64,000 nt of DNA. Source: Paenibacillus sp. Soil522. GTDB taxonomy: Bacteria; Bacillota; Bacilli; Paenibacillales; Paenibacillaceae. Below, in pieces: positions 19,626 to 28,185 of the stretch. Location of the stretch: the NCBI RefSeq assembly GCF_001428245.1, contig NZ_LMRV01000043.1:1-64000 (forward strand), in the 5' to 3' direction. A program made the translations under genes and the position numbers. Numbering within the stretch: position 1 is the stretch's first letter; each line of letters opens with the position of its first letter. The notes under the pieces were generated by a model that was not told where the DNA came from, did no database searches, and worked only from the letters and a program-made list of their open reading frames with translations.

Positions 19626-21023
19626 TTGAAGGTTATGGCGATTGTGCTTGCCGCAGGACAGGGTAAGCGTATGAAATCGAGATTATATAAAGTGCTTCAT
19701 CCGGTATGCGGGAAGCCAATGGTCGGTCACGTGCTTGATGTGGTGAAGGAAGCAGCTGCGGAGCGCGCTGTAGTCATCGTTGGCCACGGAGCGGAAAAAG
19801 TGAAATCGTATTTGGGGGATGGAGCTGAATACGTTCTGCAGGAGCAGCAGCTGGGTACAGGCCACGCGGTGCGTCAAGCGGAAGGCTTGCTCGGCGGAGA
19901 AGAAGGCACAACGATCGTCATTTGCGGTGATACACCGCTCGTGCAAGCGTCGACGATTAGCGCAATGCTTGAGCTGCATGCTTCCAGCGGCGCTGCGGCA
20001 ACCGTTCTTACGGCATCATTCGAAGTACCAACCGGCTACGGCCGTGTTATTCGCGGCGAAGACGGAACCGTTCAGCGCATCGTCGAGCAAAAGGACTGCT
20101 CGCCGGAAGAAGCGGCGGTAAAGGAAATCAATACGGGCACGTATTGCTTCGACAACCGGAAGCTGTTTGCCGCACTCGCTAAGGTAACGAGCAATAACGC
20201 ACAGGGCGAATATTATTTGACTGATGTCATCGGTATTTTCCGTGAATCCAGCGAATCCGTTCAAGGCTATAACACGGCTGATTTGGCGGAGGCGATTGGC
20301 GTGAATGACCGCGTTGCGCTTGCCGAAGCGGAGAGCTTCATGCGCGATCGCATCAACCGTAAACATCTGCTCGGCGGAGTAACTTTGATCGATGCTTCGT
20401 CGACATATATTGAAGCGGGGGTTCAAATAGGCTCCGATACGGTTATTTATCCGGGCACAGTGCTTCGTGGTTCAACGGTTATCGGCGAAGACTGCGTAAT
20501 CGGACCGCAAGCCGACATTACGGACAGCACAATCGGCAACGGCGTCGCGATAAAATATTCGGTTATCGCAGAATCAATCGTTGGCGATACATGTTCTGTA
20601 GGGCCTTACGCCAATTTGCGTCCAGGCTCGAAGCTCGGCATCGGCTGTAAAATCGGCGACTTCGTTGAGCTGAAAAATGCATCGCTGGACGATGGAAGCA
20701 AAGTGTCGCATTTGAGTTACGTTGGAGATGCGAAGGTCGGCAAGGACGTTAATATTGGCTGCGGAGCGATTACGGTCAATTATGACGGTTACAATAAATT
20801 CATTACGGAGATCGGCGACAATGCGTTTGTCGGCAGCAACGTTAACCTGATTGCTCCGGTGAAGATCGGCGATGGCGCATATGTTGTGGCCGGATCTACG
20901 ATAACGCAGGATGTTCCAGCCGGCGACCTCGCTATTGCGCGTGAGCGTCAAGTTAACAAGCCAGGCTATGCTGAGAAGATTCGCGGGCGTGCCAAAGCGA
21001 AGAAAGAAAAGAAACAGCAATAG
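19626..21023 (+). CDS. glmU: Bifunctional N-acetylglucosamine-1-P uridyltransferase / glucosamine-1-P acetyltransferase
   Basis: The 465-residue enzyme makes UDP-GlcNAc for peptidoglycan and teichoic acids. The N-terminal uridyltransferase domain has LAAGQGKRMKSRLYKVLHP, QLGTGHAV and GDTPLV. The C-terminal left-handed beta helix (from about residue 250) has hexapeptide repeats and the RPGSKLGIGCKIGDFVELKN acetyltransferase segment. TTG 19626 follows AGGGGGT. In B. subtilis prs follows directly; here a terminator follows and prs is absent. Confidence 0.96.
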   Translation: MKVMAIVLAAGQGKRMKSRLYKVLHPVCGKPMVGHVLDVVKEAAAERAVVIVGHGAEKVKSYLGDGAEYVLQEQQLGTGHAVRQAEGLLGGEEGTTIVICGDTPLVQASTISAMLELHASSGAAATVLTASFEVPTGYGRVIRGEDGTVQRIVEQKDCSPEEAAVKEINTGTYCFDNRKLFAALAKVTSNNAQGEYYLTDVIGIFRESSESVQGYNTADLAEAIGVNDRVALAEAESFMRDRINRKHLLGGVTLIDASSTYIEAGVQIGSDTVIYPGTVLRGSTVIGEDCVIGPQADITDSTIGNGVAIKYSVIAESIVGDTCSVGPYANLRPGSKLGIGCKIGDFVELKNASLDDGSKVSHLSYVGDAKVGKDVNIGCGAITVNYDGYNKFITEIGDNAFVGSNVNLIAPVKIGDGAYVVAGSTITQDVPAGDLAIARERQVNKPGYAEKIRGRAKAKKEKKQQ

Positions 21024-21036
21024 CGAGAGCGGATGA

Positions 21037-21094
21037 AAAAAAGGATGCAGCGACGAATTCAGATCCGGGAATTTGTTGCTGCATCCTTTTTTTT
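21037..21094 (+). terminator. Terminator of glmU
   Basis: AAGGATGCAGC (21041-21051) pairs with GCTGCATCCTT (21078-21088), followed by TTTTTT; a run of A precedes it. Confidence 0.9.
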
Positions 21095-21155
21095 GCGCGC
21101 TGTTAAGTCATTGAATGGGTTTTGGTGAAAAAGAAGTCCATGTTCGCCCATTAAA

Positions 21156-21181
21156 GTTTAATATCCGGTTCGTGTGGGTAA
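21156..21181 (+). promoter_or_regulatory. Sigma-B-like promoter of ctc
   Basis: GTTTAA (21156-21161), 14 bp and GGGTAA (21176-21181) resemble the sigma-B consensus GTTTAA-N12-15-GGGTAT, with one -10 mismatch. B. subtilis ctc is the archetypal sigma-B gene. Whether this organism has sigma-B cannot be seen here. Confidence 0.5.
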
Positions 21182-21243
21182 GTTATAAGGAAATGATTTA
21201 CGAAGCTAGTTATGCTTCACAAAACTTTTGGGAGGTAATCAAT

Positions 21244-21894
21244 ATGGCGATTGCTATGAATGCGGATCAACGAACGATTACGACGAAAGGTGAGCTGCGC
21301 CAATTGCGGCTCCAAGGGAAAATACCCGGCATTATTTACGGAAAGCAGTTAATGGAGGCCGCGCAAGTAACGGTGGATGGCAAAGAGCTACAGGCGCTGC
21401 TTCACTCCCATCCGAATGCGGTTATCGAAATTAATATTCCTTCACATGGCAAGACGTCTGTCTTGGTTTCAGATATACAGCGTGATTCCATGACAAGGCA
21501 AGTGCTGCATGTTGATTTCCATCAAATTAATATGAACGAGAACGTACGGGCGAACGTTCGCATTCACGCTGACGGCGATTCTCCGGGCGTAAGGGAGGGC
21601 GGCATTCTCCAAGTGATTTTGCATGAGCTGGAGGTACAATGCTTGCCGGGCAATATTCCCGATGCTGTGTCAGTAGACGTATCATCACTGGCGATAGGCG
21701 AGAGCTTACTCGTAAGCGATTTGAAGCTGCCTAAAGGCGTCGAGTCGTTTGCTGATCCGGAGCTGGTAGTGGCGACGATTCTTGCACCGCAGAAGGAGCT
21801 CACTGAGGAAGAAGCAGAGGATGCGGCTGTGGAGCTTATCGAGGCGGAATCACGCTCCAAGGAAGCGCAGCTCGAAGGCATTAAGAGTCTATAA
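21244..21894 (+). CDS. ctc: Ribosomal protein bL25, long (CTC) form
   Basis: From ATG 21244, 8 nt after GGGAGG, the product has 216 residues. The N-terminal domain (RTITTKGELRQLRLQGKIPGIIYG) binds 5S rRNA. The TL5/CTC C-terminal domain (about residues 95-190) includes VHADGDSP-like GVREGGILQVILHELEVQCLP. An acidic tail ends the protein. CTC binds 5S rRNA in the central protuberance and is stress-induced in Bacillus. A longer open frame from 21115 would include the candidate promoter and is rejected. Confidence 0.93.
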   Translation: MAIAMNADQRTITTKGELRQLRLQGKIPGIIYGKQLMEAAQVTVDGKELQALLHSHPNAVIEINIPSHGKTSVLVSDIQRDSMTRQVLHVDFHQINMNENVRANVRIHADGDSPGVREGGILQVILHELEVQCLPGNIPDAVSVDVSSLAIGESLLVSDLKLPKGVESFADPELVVATILAPQKELTEEEAEDAAVELIEAESRSKEAQLEGIKSL

Positions 21895-21975
21895 TTCCTT
21901 TTTTTTATATAACCGCAGCCAGCTTGATCCGGCGCCGTCCTTGTATAGGGCGGCGTTCTTTTGCGATTCGCAGTT

Positions 21976-22051
21976 TGGTGCATGGATTCGACGCATCAAT
22001 TTTAGCGCGAAAGGAGCGTTGCTGCTAAAGAATGGCATCAGCCGTTTACGC
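21976..22051 (+). repeat. Dispersed structured element, copy D (before pth)
   Basis: A first hairpin TGGTGC/GCATCA (about 21975-21999) leads into TTTTAGCGCGAAA. A second hairpin, TGCT (22023-22026) with GGCA (22034-22037), has loop AAAGAAT, and GCCGTTTACGC closes the element at 22041-22051. GCGAAA (22007-22012) can pair with TTTACGC. The 3' half aligns with copies at 42045 and 54999. The 5' hairpin is shorter than theirs. The copy ends 47 bp before pth. Confidence 0.65.
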
Positions 22052-22098
22052 TTGCTATAGATTATGTTACATTTGTCCGTAAAGGAGTGGAGCAAGCA

Positions 22099-22659
22099 AT
22101 GAGGTGGATTGCAGGACTGGGGAACCCTGGTGCCGCTTATCAAGGAACCCGGCACAACGTCGGATTTATGGTCATTGATGAGCTGGCAAAACGTTGGGGC
22201 ATCAGCGTAACGCAAAGCAAATGCAAGGCTTTAATCGGAGAGGGCAACGTGCAGGGCACGAAGGTAGTCCTGATTAAACCGATGACATATATGAATTTAT
22301 CCGGAGAGTCCGTACGGTCGTTTCTCGATTATTTTAAAGCCGGTATTGAAGACGGATTAATCGTTTATGATGATCTGGATACCGAGATCGGGAAGCTGCG
22401 GCTTCGTTATCAAGGCAGCGCGGGCGGACATAACGGCATCAAATCGCTTATTCAGCATTTGGGCACACAGACGTTCGACCGTGTTCGAATGGGAATCTCC
22501 CGTCCGCAGCCCGGCATGAACATAGCAGACTATGTGCTCTCGTCCTTTCCGAAGAATGAGCGTGAGAAATTGGATGCGATGATAGAAGATGCATGTGATG
22601 CGATTGAATTCAGGCTGAAGGCGCCATTCGAGGAGACGATGGCAAAGTTTAACCGTTAA
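22099..22659 (+). CDS. pth: Peptidyl-tRNA hydrolase
   Basis: The 186-residue enzyme releases peptides from stalled peptidyl-tRNA. It starts MRWIAGLGNPGAAYQGTRHNVGF, which holds the conserved Asn and catalytic His, and has KPMTYMNLSGESV, YDDLD and the RYQGSAGGHNGIKS motif. ATG 22099 follows AAAGGAG at 11 nt; GTG 22087 is an in-frame but poorer alternative. In B. subtilis the gene is spoVC. Confidence 0.96.
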   Translation: MRWIAGLGNPGAAYQGTRHNVGFMVIDELAKRWGISVTQSKCKALIGEGNVQGTKVVLIKPMTYMNLSGESVRSFLDYFKAGIEDGLIVYDDLDTEIGKLRLRYQGSAGGHNGIKSLIQHLGTQTFDRVRMGISRPQPGMNIADYVLSSFPKNEREKLDAMIEDACDAIEFRLKAPFEETMAKFNR

Positions 22660-22722
22660 TCTGTTAAGATACGATAATGCGGGCATACTGAAGGGTATAA
22701 CGACCCTTTAGGAGGCATACAT

Positions 22723-22953
22723 ATGGCTGTAAACTATATTTGTCGGCACTGCAAAACGTCAATTGGATCCCTCAGCGGGTCAAATATAACCGAGCATCAG
22801 CTTGGTTTCCATTTCTTGACCCCCGAGGAGCGCAGCGATATAATAGCGTATAACCCAAATGGAGATGTGACGGTAAAAGTGGTTTGTGATTATTGCCGAG
22901 AGGCGATTGACGCGAACCCCGAGCTTCATTTGGTAGCTAATCCTCTTCAATGA
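22723..22953 (+). CDS. fin: Anti-sigma-F factor Fin
   Basis: This small 76-residue protein has two zinc-binding CxxC pairs (CRHC at residues 7-10 and CDYC near 56-59). It matches Fin (YabK) in size, cysteine layout, IGSLSGSNITEHQLGFHFLTPEER and position between pth and mfd. Fin binds sigma-F in the forespore and helps the switch to sigma-G. AGGAGG precedes the ATG. Confidence 0.92.
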   Translation: MAVNYICRHCKTSIGSLSGSNITEHQLGFHFLTPEERSDIIAYNPNGDVTVKVVCDYCREAIDANPELHLVANPLQ

Positions 22954-22970
22954 CGGCAAGTGAATAATTT

Positions 22971-23000
22971 GAGCCTTAGCGGGTGGCTGAGGCTTCTTTT
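22971..23000 (+). terminator. Terminator of fin
   Basis: GAGCCTTAGC (22971-22980), loop GGGTG, GCTGAGGCTTC (22986-22996), then TTTT. One G-U and one mismatched end pair. Confidence 0.8.
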
Positions 23001-23062
23001 CAATGTACAGGGAGCGATCGTATCACTCTCCGATTGTGTATAGAAACGGGGTGTCGCAAACG

Positions 23063-26000
23063 TTGAAAGCGTTAATTAATGCTTTTGCCGCGGATACGGA
23101 CGTTCAGTCCGTCATATCCGGTATTCGTAAAGGTATGCGTGAGCAGATGATATCTGGTCTCGCAGGCTCTTCCAGGCAAGTGCTCATTGCAGCGCTGCAG
23201 GAGGATGTAGAGCGTCCCATGCTGGTTGTGGCGCACAACATGTTCTCTGCGCAGAAGATTGCGGAGGATTTGCAGGAATGTCTTTCTCCAGAAAATGTAT
23301 TGCTGTATCCCGCGAATGAGCTGGTTGCTGCCGAAGCGGCGATCTCGAGTCCCGAGACGCTTGCGCAGCGAATGGATGTGCTGACTAAGCTGTCCAAAGG
23401 CTTTCGCGGGATTGTTGTCGTGCCCTTCTCGGGGGTACGGCGCTACTTGCCTATAAGCAGCGTTATGGCGGAAGCGCAAATCGCGGTCAGCGTCGGTGAT
23501 TCGCTGCCAATTGATTCTTTCCTGCGTCAAATGACGGCGCTTGGCTATACGAGATCCGACCGCGTGGAATTACGCGGCGAGATGAGCGTTCGCGGCGGTA
23601 TTGTCGACTTTTATCCGTTAACGGCTTCTCAGGCGTATCGGATTGAATGGTTCGGTGATGATGTAGACTCCATACGCACCTTCGATCCTGCGGATCAGCG
23701 CTCCTCCGACCGATTGGACAGCTACGTGGTTCCGCCATGCCAGGAGCTGCTGGCCGATAGCCGACGAATGGAAATTGCGGCAAATCATGCGCAGAAGCTG
23801 CTTGATAAGCAGCTGGATAAAATGACGGATCGTACGGCGAAGGATCGGCTGCGTACCGAGCTTGGCGGAGAGCTTGAAAAGCTGCGCGAGCATGTTTATT
23901 TTCCGGAAATATATAAGTATATTTCGTTGCTGTATCCGGAGCGGCAAACGATTCTCGACTATATGCCGAGCGATACGCTGCTCATACTAGACGAGCCAAC
24001 GCGATTGATAGAGACAGCTAAGCAGCTGGAGCGGGATGAGGCGGAATGGTCGATGCATTTGCTGCAAAACGGCAAGTCGCTGCCAGACCTTGCTCTTGCG
24101 CGCGATACGGAGGAAATATTGCACCATCGTCCGTTTCCGACACTGTTTCTATCCTTATTTCTTAGACAAATTCCGCATTCGCAGCCGCAAAATATTTTGA
24201 ACATGACCAGCCGCTCGATGCAAAACTTCCATGGGCAAATGAATGTGCTGAAGGCGGAAATGGATCGTTGGCGCAAGACGGGCGCAACGGTGATAATGCT
24301 TGCCGGCAATGCGGAGCGCATGGAACGGATGCGCCGCGTACTCGACGATTATAATATTGAAACGCCTACACTGCTGGAGGGTAATTTACAGTCGGGCTTT
24401 GAAATGCCTTCCTCCCATCTGGTTATCATTACAGAAGGCGAGATGTTCTCGCAGAAGCAGCGGAAAGCACGAAGACTGGATAAGAAAGTAGACAATGCCG
24501 AGCGCATTAAGAGCTATACGGAGCTCAAGGTCGGTGACTACGTCGTTCACCATAATCATGGTATCGGTAAGTATGTAGGCATTGGCACGCTCGAGATTGC
24601 AGGCATTCATAAAGATTATTTGCACATTCTGTATGCTGGCGGCGATAAGCTGTCGGTTCCGATCGAGCAAGTCGACATGATTCAGAAGTATGTTGGCAAT
24701 GAAGAAAAAGAGCCAAAGGTCAATAAGCTTGGCGGCAGCGAATGGGCAAGGGCGAAGAGCAAGGTAAAAGCATCCGTACAGGATATCGCCGATGACTTGA
24801 TTAAGCTGTACGCGGAGCGGCAGTCGGCGCCGGGCTATTCATTTGGACAAGACACCTCGTATCAGAACGAATTCGAGGCGATGTTCCCTTACGACGAGAC
24901 GCGCGACCAGCTCAGAGCGATCGAAGAGATTAAGAAGGATATGGAAAAGTCCCAACCGATGGACCGGTTGCTATGCGGCGACGTTGGCTACGGAAAAACC
25001 GAGGTTGCGATTCGCGCTGCCTTCAAGTCCGCGATGGACAGCAAGCAGGTAGCGGTGCTTGTGCCGACGACGATTTTGGCGCAGCAGCATTACGAGACGT
25101 TCCGCGAGCGCTTTGCAGGTTATCCGATCAATGTTCAGGTGCTTAGCCGTTTCCGCTCGCGCAAAGAGCAGAACGATACGATGAAAGGGCTGAAAGCGGG
25201 TACGGTCGATGTCGTCATCGGGACGCACCGCCTGCTGTCGCAGGATATTATTTTTAAATCGTTAGGGCTTCTGATCGTTGATGAGGAGCAGCGCTTTGGC
25301 GTGTCCCATAAGGAGAAGCTGAAGAAGCTGAAAACGAATGTCGACGTGCTAACGCTGACAGCCACTCCAATTCCGAGAACGCTGCATATGTCGATGCTTG
25401 GCGTGCGGGATTTGTCAGTTATTGAGACCCCGCCGGAGAATCGGTTCCCCGTGCAAACCTATGTGGTGGAATACAACCCGTCTCTCGTTCGGGAGTCGAT
25501 TGAGCGGGAGCTTGCGCGCGGCGGTCAAGTCTATTATCTATATAACCGCGTACAGGGTATCTATCAAATGGCGGAGCAAATCAACGCGCTCGTTCCGGGT
25601 GCTAGAGTTGCGGTCGGCCATGGGCAGATGTCGGAGCAGGAGCTGGAGAAAACGATTCTCGACTTCCTCGATGGAGAGTCGGACGTTCTTGTCAGCACGA
25701 GTATTATCGAAACCGGCGTAGATATTCCGAACGTCAACACGTTAATCGTCCATGATGCGGATAAAATGGGTCTCTCCCAGCTTTATCAGCTGCGCGGCCG
25801 GGTAGGGCGTTCGAATCGCATTGCTTACGCTTATTTTACTTACCAACGGGATAAGGTGCTTACTGAGGTAGCGGAAAAGCGTTTGCAGTCGATCAAAGAA
25901 TTTACCGAGCTCGGCTCGGGCTTCAAAATTGCGATGCGCGATCTGTCGATACGCGGAGCGGGCAATTTGCTTGGCGCGGAGCAGCACGGCTTTATTGCTT

Positions 26001-26590
26001 CCGTAGGTTTCGACATGTACTCGCAAATGCTGGCCGATGAGATTGCGAAGCGCAAAGCGGAGATGAGCGGTGAAGAAATAAAAGAAGTTAAGCCGGTTAG
26101 CACACTGATCGATGTGAGCATCGACGCTTATTTGCCATCCGATTACATTTACGACAGCATCCAAAAAATTGAGATTTATAAAAAAGTTGCTGCCATTCGT
26201 ACGTTTGAGGAAGCGGATGATGTGATTGATGAGCTTGTGGACCGCTTTGGCGATTTGCCGCAGGCGGTAAGCAACCTGCTCGCGGTCGCTAGACTTAAGG
26301 TATACGGCTCGCTGTATGGCATTGAGCAAATTAGCGGCAAGGGCGATGAGCTGCTGCTTCGCTTCGCGGCTGCCGAGAAGCGTCGGATTGACCGGAAAAA
26401 GGTCGATCAGCTGTGCCTGAAGCACGAGAACCGCTTTAAGCAGGGCAGTGATCAGGAGCCGAACCCGAGCATTTTGCTGCGGGGCAAGGGATTGAATATG
26501 GAGCAGAAAATTCATATGATTGAGCAATTTTTGCAAGCTTATAAGGATGTTCTCTTATATACGAACGAATTGCAAAATGTGACGCCATAG
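23063..26590 (+). CDS. mfd: Transcription-repair coupling factor Mfd
   Basis: The 1175-residue SF2 translocase removes RNA polymerase stalled at DNA lesions and recruits UvrA. Visible parts are the N-terminal UvrB-homology module (ELRGEMSVRGGIVDFYPL), the CarD-like RNAP-interaction domain (VGDYVVHHNHGIGKYVG), Walker A GDVGYGKTEV near residue 640, DEEQRFG, and the TRG motif region followed by the C-terminal TRCF domain. TTG 23063 sits 9 nt after GGGGTG. ATG 23003 lies immediately after the fin terminator and lacks a suitable ribosome binding site. Confidence 0.95.
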   Translation: MKALINAFAADTDVQSVISGIRKGMREQMISGLAGSSRQVLIAALQEDVERPMLVVAHNMFSAQKIAEDLQECLSPENVLLYPANELVAAEAAISSPETLAQRMDVLTKLSKGFRGIVVVPFSGVRRYLPISSVMAEAQIAVSVGDSLPIDSFLRQMTALGYTRSDRVELRGEMSVRGGIVDFYPLTASQAYRIEWFGDDVDSIRTFDPADQRSSDRLDSYVVPPCQELLADSRRMEIAANHAQKLLDKQLDKMTDRTAKDRLRTELGGELEKLREHVYFPEIYKYISLLYPERQTILDYMPSDTLLILDEPTRLIETAKQLERDEAEWSMHLLQNGKSLPDLALARDTEEILHHRPFPTLFLSLFLRQIPHSQPQNILNMTSRSMQNFHGQMNVLKAEMDRWRKTGATVIMLAGNAERMERMRRVLDDYNIETPTLLEGNLQSGFEMPSSHLVIITEGEMFSQKQRKARRLDKKVDNAERIKSYTELKVGDYVVHHNHGIGKYVGIGTLEIAGIHKDYLHILYAGGDKLSVPIEQVDMIQKYVGNEEKEPKVNKLGGSEWARAKSKVKASVQDIADDLIKLYAERQSAPGYSFGQDTSYQNEFEAMFPYDETRDQLRAIEEIKKDMEKSQPMDRLLCGDVGYGKTEVAIRAAFKSAMDSKQVAVLVPTTILAQQHYETFRERFAGYPINVQVLSRFRSRKEQNDTMKGLKAGTVDVVIGTHRLLSQDIIFKSLGLLIVDEEQRFGVSHKEKLKKLKTNVDVLTLTATPIPRTLHMSMLGVRDLSVIETPPENRFPVQTYVVEYNPSLVRESIERELARGGQVYYLYNRVQGIYQMAEQINALVPGARVAVGHGQMSEQELEKTILDFLDGESDVLVSTSIIETGVDIPNVNTLIVHDADKMGLSQLYQLRGRVGRSNRIAYAYFTYQRDKVLTEVAEKRLQSIKEFTELGSGFKIAMRDLSIRGAGNLLGAEQHGFIASVGFDMYSQMLADEIAKRKAEMSGEEIKEVKPVSTLIDVSIDAYLPSDYIYDSIQKIEIYKKVAAIRTFEEADDVIDELVDRFGDLPQAVSNLLAVARLKVYGSLYGIEQISGKGDELLLRFAAAEKRRIDRKKVDQLCLKHENRFKQGSDQEPNPSILLRGKGLNMEQKIHMIEQFLQAYKDVLLYTNELQNVTP

Positions 26591-26661
26591 ACAATATTCG
26601 CTTTCTGCTTCCCTTTTCTGATACAATACTAACAAGTTCATAAGATGAAAGGGGATTCAAC

Positions 26662-27702
26662 ATGTTATACAGTTTACGCAAATCGGCATGGCGCAAAGGC
26701 GCGCTGCTTATTATGGCAGTGGTTCTCGTTATGACGATGGCGGCATGCGGCGCGAAAGAGACTGAAGTTGCAACATATAAAGGCGGCAATGTAACCGATA
26801 AGGAATTCAACAAGTATTTGGATGTATTTACAGTTATGCAACCGACTTATGCGCAAGTGATCGAAATACCGCAATTTAAGGAGCAATTGCTCCAGCAGTA
26901 TATTTCTTACAAAATTTTAGGAAGCCAGGCTTCTGAGGAATCGATTAAGAAGGCTAAAGCAGACGTCAAAGAGCAAATGACGCAATATAAAGATGCGTTG
27001 ACGAAAAATGCCGAATTGAAGGCTTCTGTAGACGCGAAGAAATTGAAAGATAAAGATATGGAAAACTATTTGCTGCTGACATCGAAGGTTGTCGCGCATA
27101 TGAATTCCCAAGTAACAGAGGAAGAAATGAAAACCGAATACGAGACGAACAAAGTGAACTATGCGATGGTTACGGTACGTCATATTTTGGTTTCGACGAA
27201 GACGACAGACCCTGCTACGCAAGAGGAGAAGGAGCTTCGTACAGATAAAGAAGCTTTGGCCCGCGCCAAAGAAGTGAAGGAAAAGCTGGCTGCAGGCGGC
27301 GACTGGGCTGCCCTTGCCAAAGAATATTCCGATGATCCGGGCTCTAAGGAAACAGGCGGGCTTTATGCAGATAAGATGAACGGAGATTGGGTTGAACAAT
27401 TTAAGCAGGCTGCTTACAAGCAAGAGATCGGCATCATTGGCGACCCGGTACAAACAGAGTACGGTTACCATGTTATTCTTGTCGAGAAGCGCGATTCGCC
27501 AACCTTCGATAAATTGAGCGAAACGGTTAAGGATGCGGTAAAAAGCACCGTCTCTTACACGCATATGAACAAGTTCATGACGGACGAGCTTCCAAAGCAA
27601 GAGATCGAAATTAAGCTTCCGAAAACGGAAGAGGAGACACCTGCAAGCGATGCTCCTGCTGACGAAAAAACGCCGGCTACTGAGGCGCCTGCAGCAAAAT
27701 AA
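26662..27702 (+). CDS. PpiC/parvulin-type peptidyl-prolyl isomerase lipoprotein (PrsA-like)
   Basis: The 346-residue protein has a lipoprotein signal peptide with the lipobox MAACG (Cys about residue 29), an N-terminal SurA-like helical region, and a parvulin domain (about residues 170-275) with VRHILVSTKT, DWAALAKEYSDDPGSKETGGLY and EYGYHVILVEKR. The C-terminus is a Pro/Ala/Glu-rich tail. It is expected to fold secreted proteins at the outer membrane face. AAAGGGG precedes the ATG. It replaces nothing in B. subtilis at this locus and is followed by a strong terminator. Confidence 0.9.
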   Translation: MLYSLRKSAWRKGALLIMAVVLVMTMAACGAKETEVATYKGGNVTDKEFNKYLDVFTVMQPTYAQVIEIPQFKEQLLQQYISYKILGSQASEESIKKAKADVKEQMTQYKDALTKNAELKASVDAKKLKDKDMENYLLLTSKVVAHMNSQVTEEEMKTEYETNKVNYAMVTVRHILVSTKTTDPATQEEKELRTDKEALARAKEVKEKLAAGGDWAALAKEYSDDPGSKETGGLYADKMNGDWVEQFKQAAYKQEIGIIGDPVQTEYGYHVILVEKRDSPTFDKLSETVKDAVKSTVSYTHMNKFMTDELPKQEIEIKLPKTEEETPASDAPADEKTPATEAPAAK

Positions 27703-27722
27703 GCGTTAGGACCAACCCTTCA

Positions 27723-27759
27723 GACCCTTTAACCATTCGCCGGTTAAGGGGTCTTTTTC
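27723..27759 (+). terminator. Terminator after the PpiC lipoprotein gene
   Basis: GACCCTTTAACC (27723-27734) pairs with GGTTAAGGGGTC (27742-27753) with a G-U pair, followed by TTTTTCTT. Confidence 0.92.
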
Positions 27760-27868
27760 TTCAGGCGTCTGGAGAGGATTGAACGCATCTAATAATAATA
27801 CATTGTTCTATAATGATTTTGATACGTATTACCGTTATGACCCGATTGCAATTATAGTTCTAGAGATG

Positions 27869-27906
27869 AACCCACCTGGAAGCGAAGGCCTTTAGGTGGG
27901 TTTTTC
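27869..27906 (+). terminator. Second hairpin-terminator in the spacer before urtA
   Basis: AACCCACCT (27869-27877) pairs perfectly with AGGTGGGTT (27894-27902), followed by TTT. There is no gene between this and the preceding terminator (27760-27868), so a small transcript may end here; I could not identify one. Confidence 0.75.
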
Positions 27907-27980
27907 CATGCCTTTAATGTTAAAATATATGACATATAAATACACCATAAAGCATAAATAGAAATATTATGTTAGTTATA

Positions 27981-27997
27981 TGTTATCTTATGTAACA
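27981..27997 (+). promoter_or_regulatory. TnrA/GlnR box 1 upstream of urtA
   Basis: TGTTA-N7-TAACA matches the TnrA/GlnR consensus TGTNA-N7-TNACA exactly. It is centred about 120 bp before the predicted transcription start of the urea transporter operon. TnrA and GlnR are the nitrogen regulators of Bacillota. Confidence 0.75.
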
Positions 27998-28064
27998 AAA
28001 ACGAGGTGTTTATTCTTGTGAATAGACCGTTTCTGGGAGACAGCTTATCCGAAAACTAATTTAA

Positions 28065-28105
28065 TGTAAAGTATGTTGACATATCCACGACAGCCAATCT
28101 ATAAT
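28065..28105 (+). promoter_or_regulatory. urt promoter with overlapping TnrA/GlnR box 2
   Basis: TTGACA (28076-28081), 18 bp and TATAAT (28100-28105) form a consensus sigma-A promoter. A second perfect box, TGTAA-N7-TGACA (28065-28081), overlaps the -35 element. A regulator bound there would exclude RNA polymerase, as expected of GlnR repression under nitrogen excess. Confidence 0.78.
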
Positions 28106-28185
28106 AAACCCACGAACGTTGGAAGTTGATTCCAAAAGAATGTTCGGAAAATAGAGATAAATATAAACATTTGGGGAGTGGGAAG

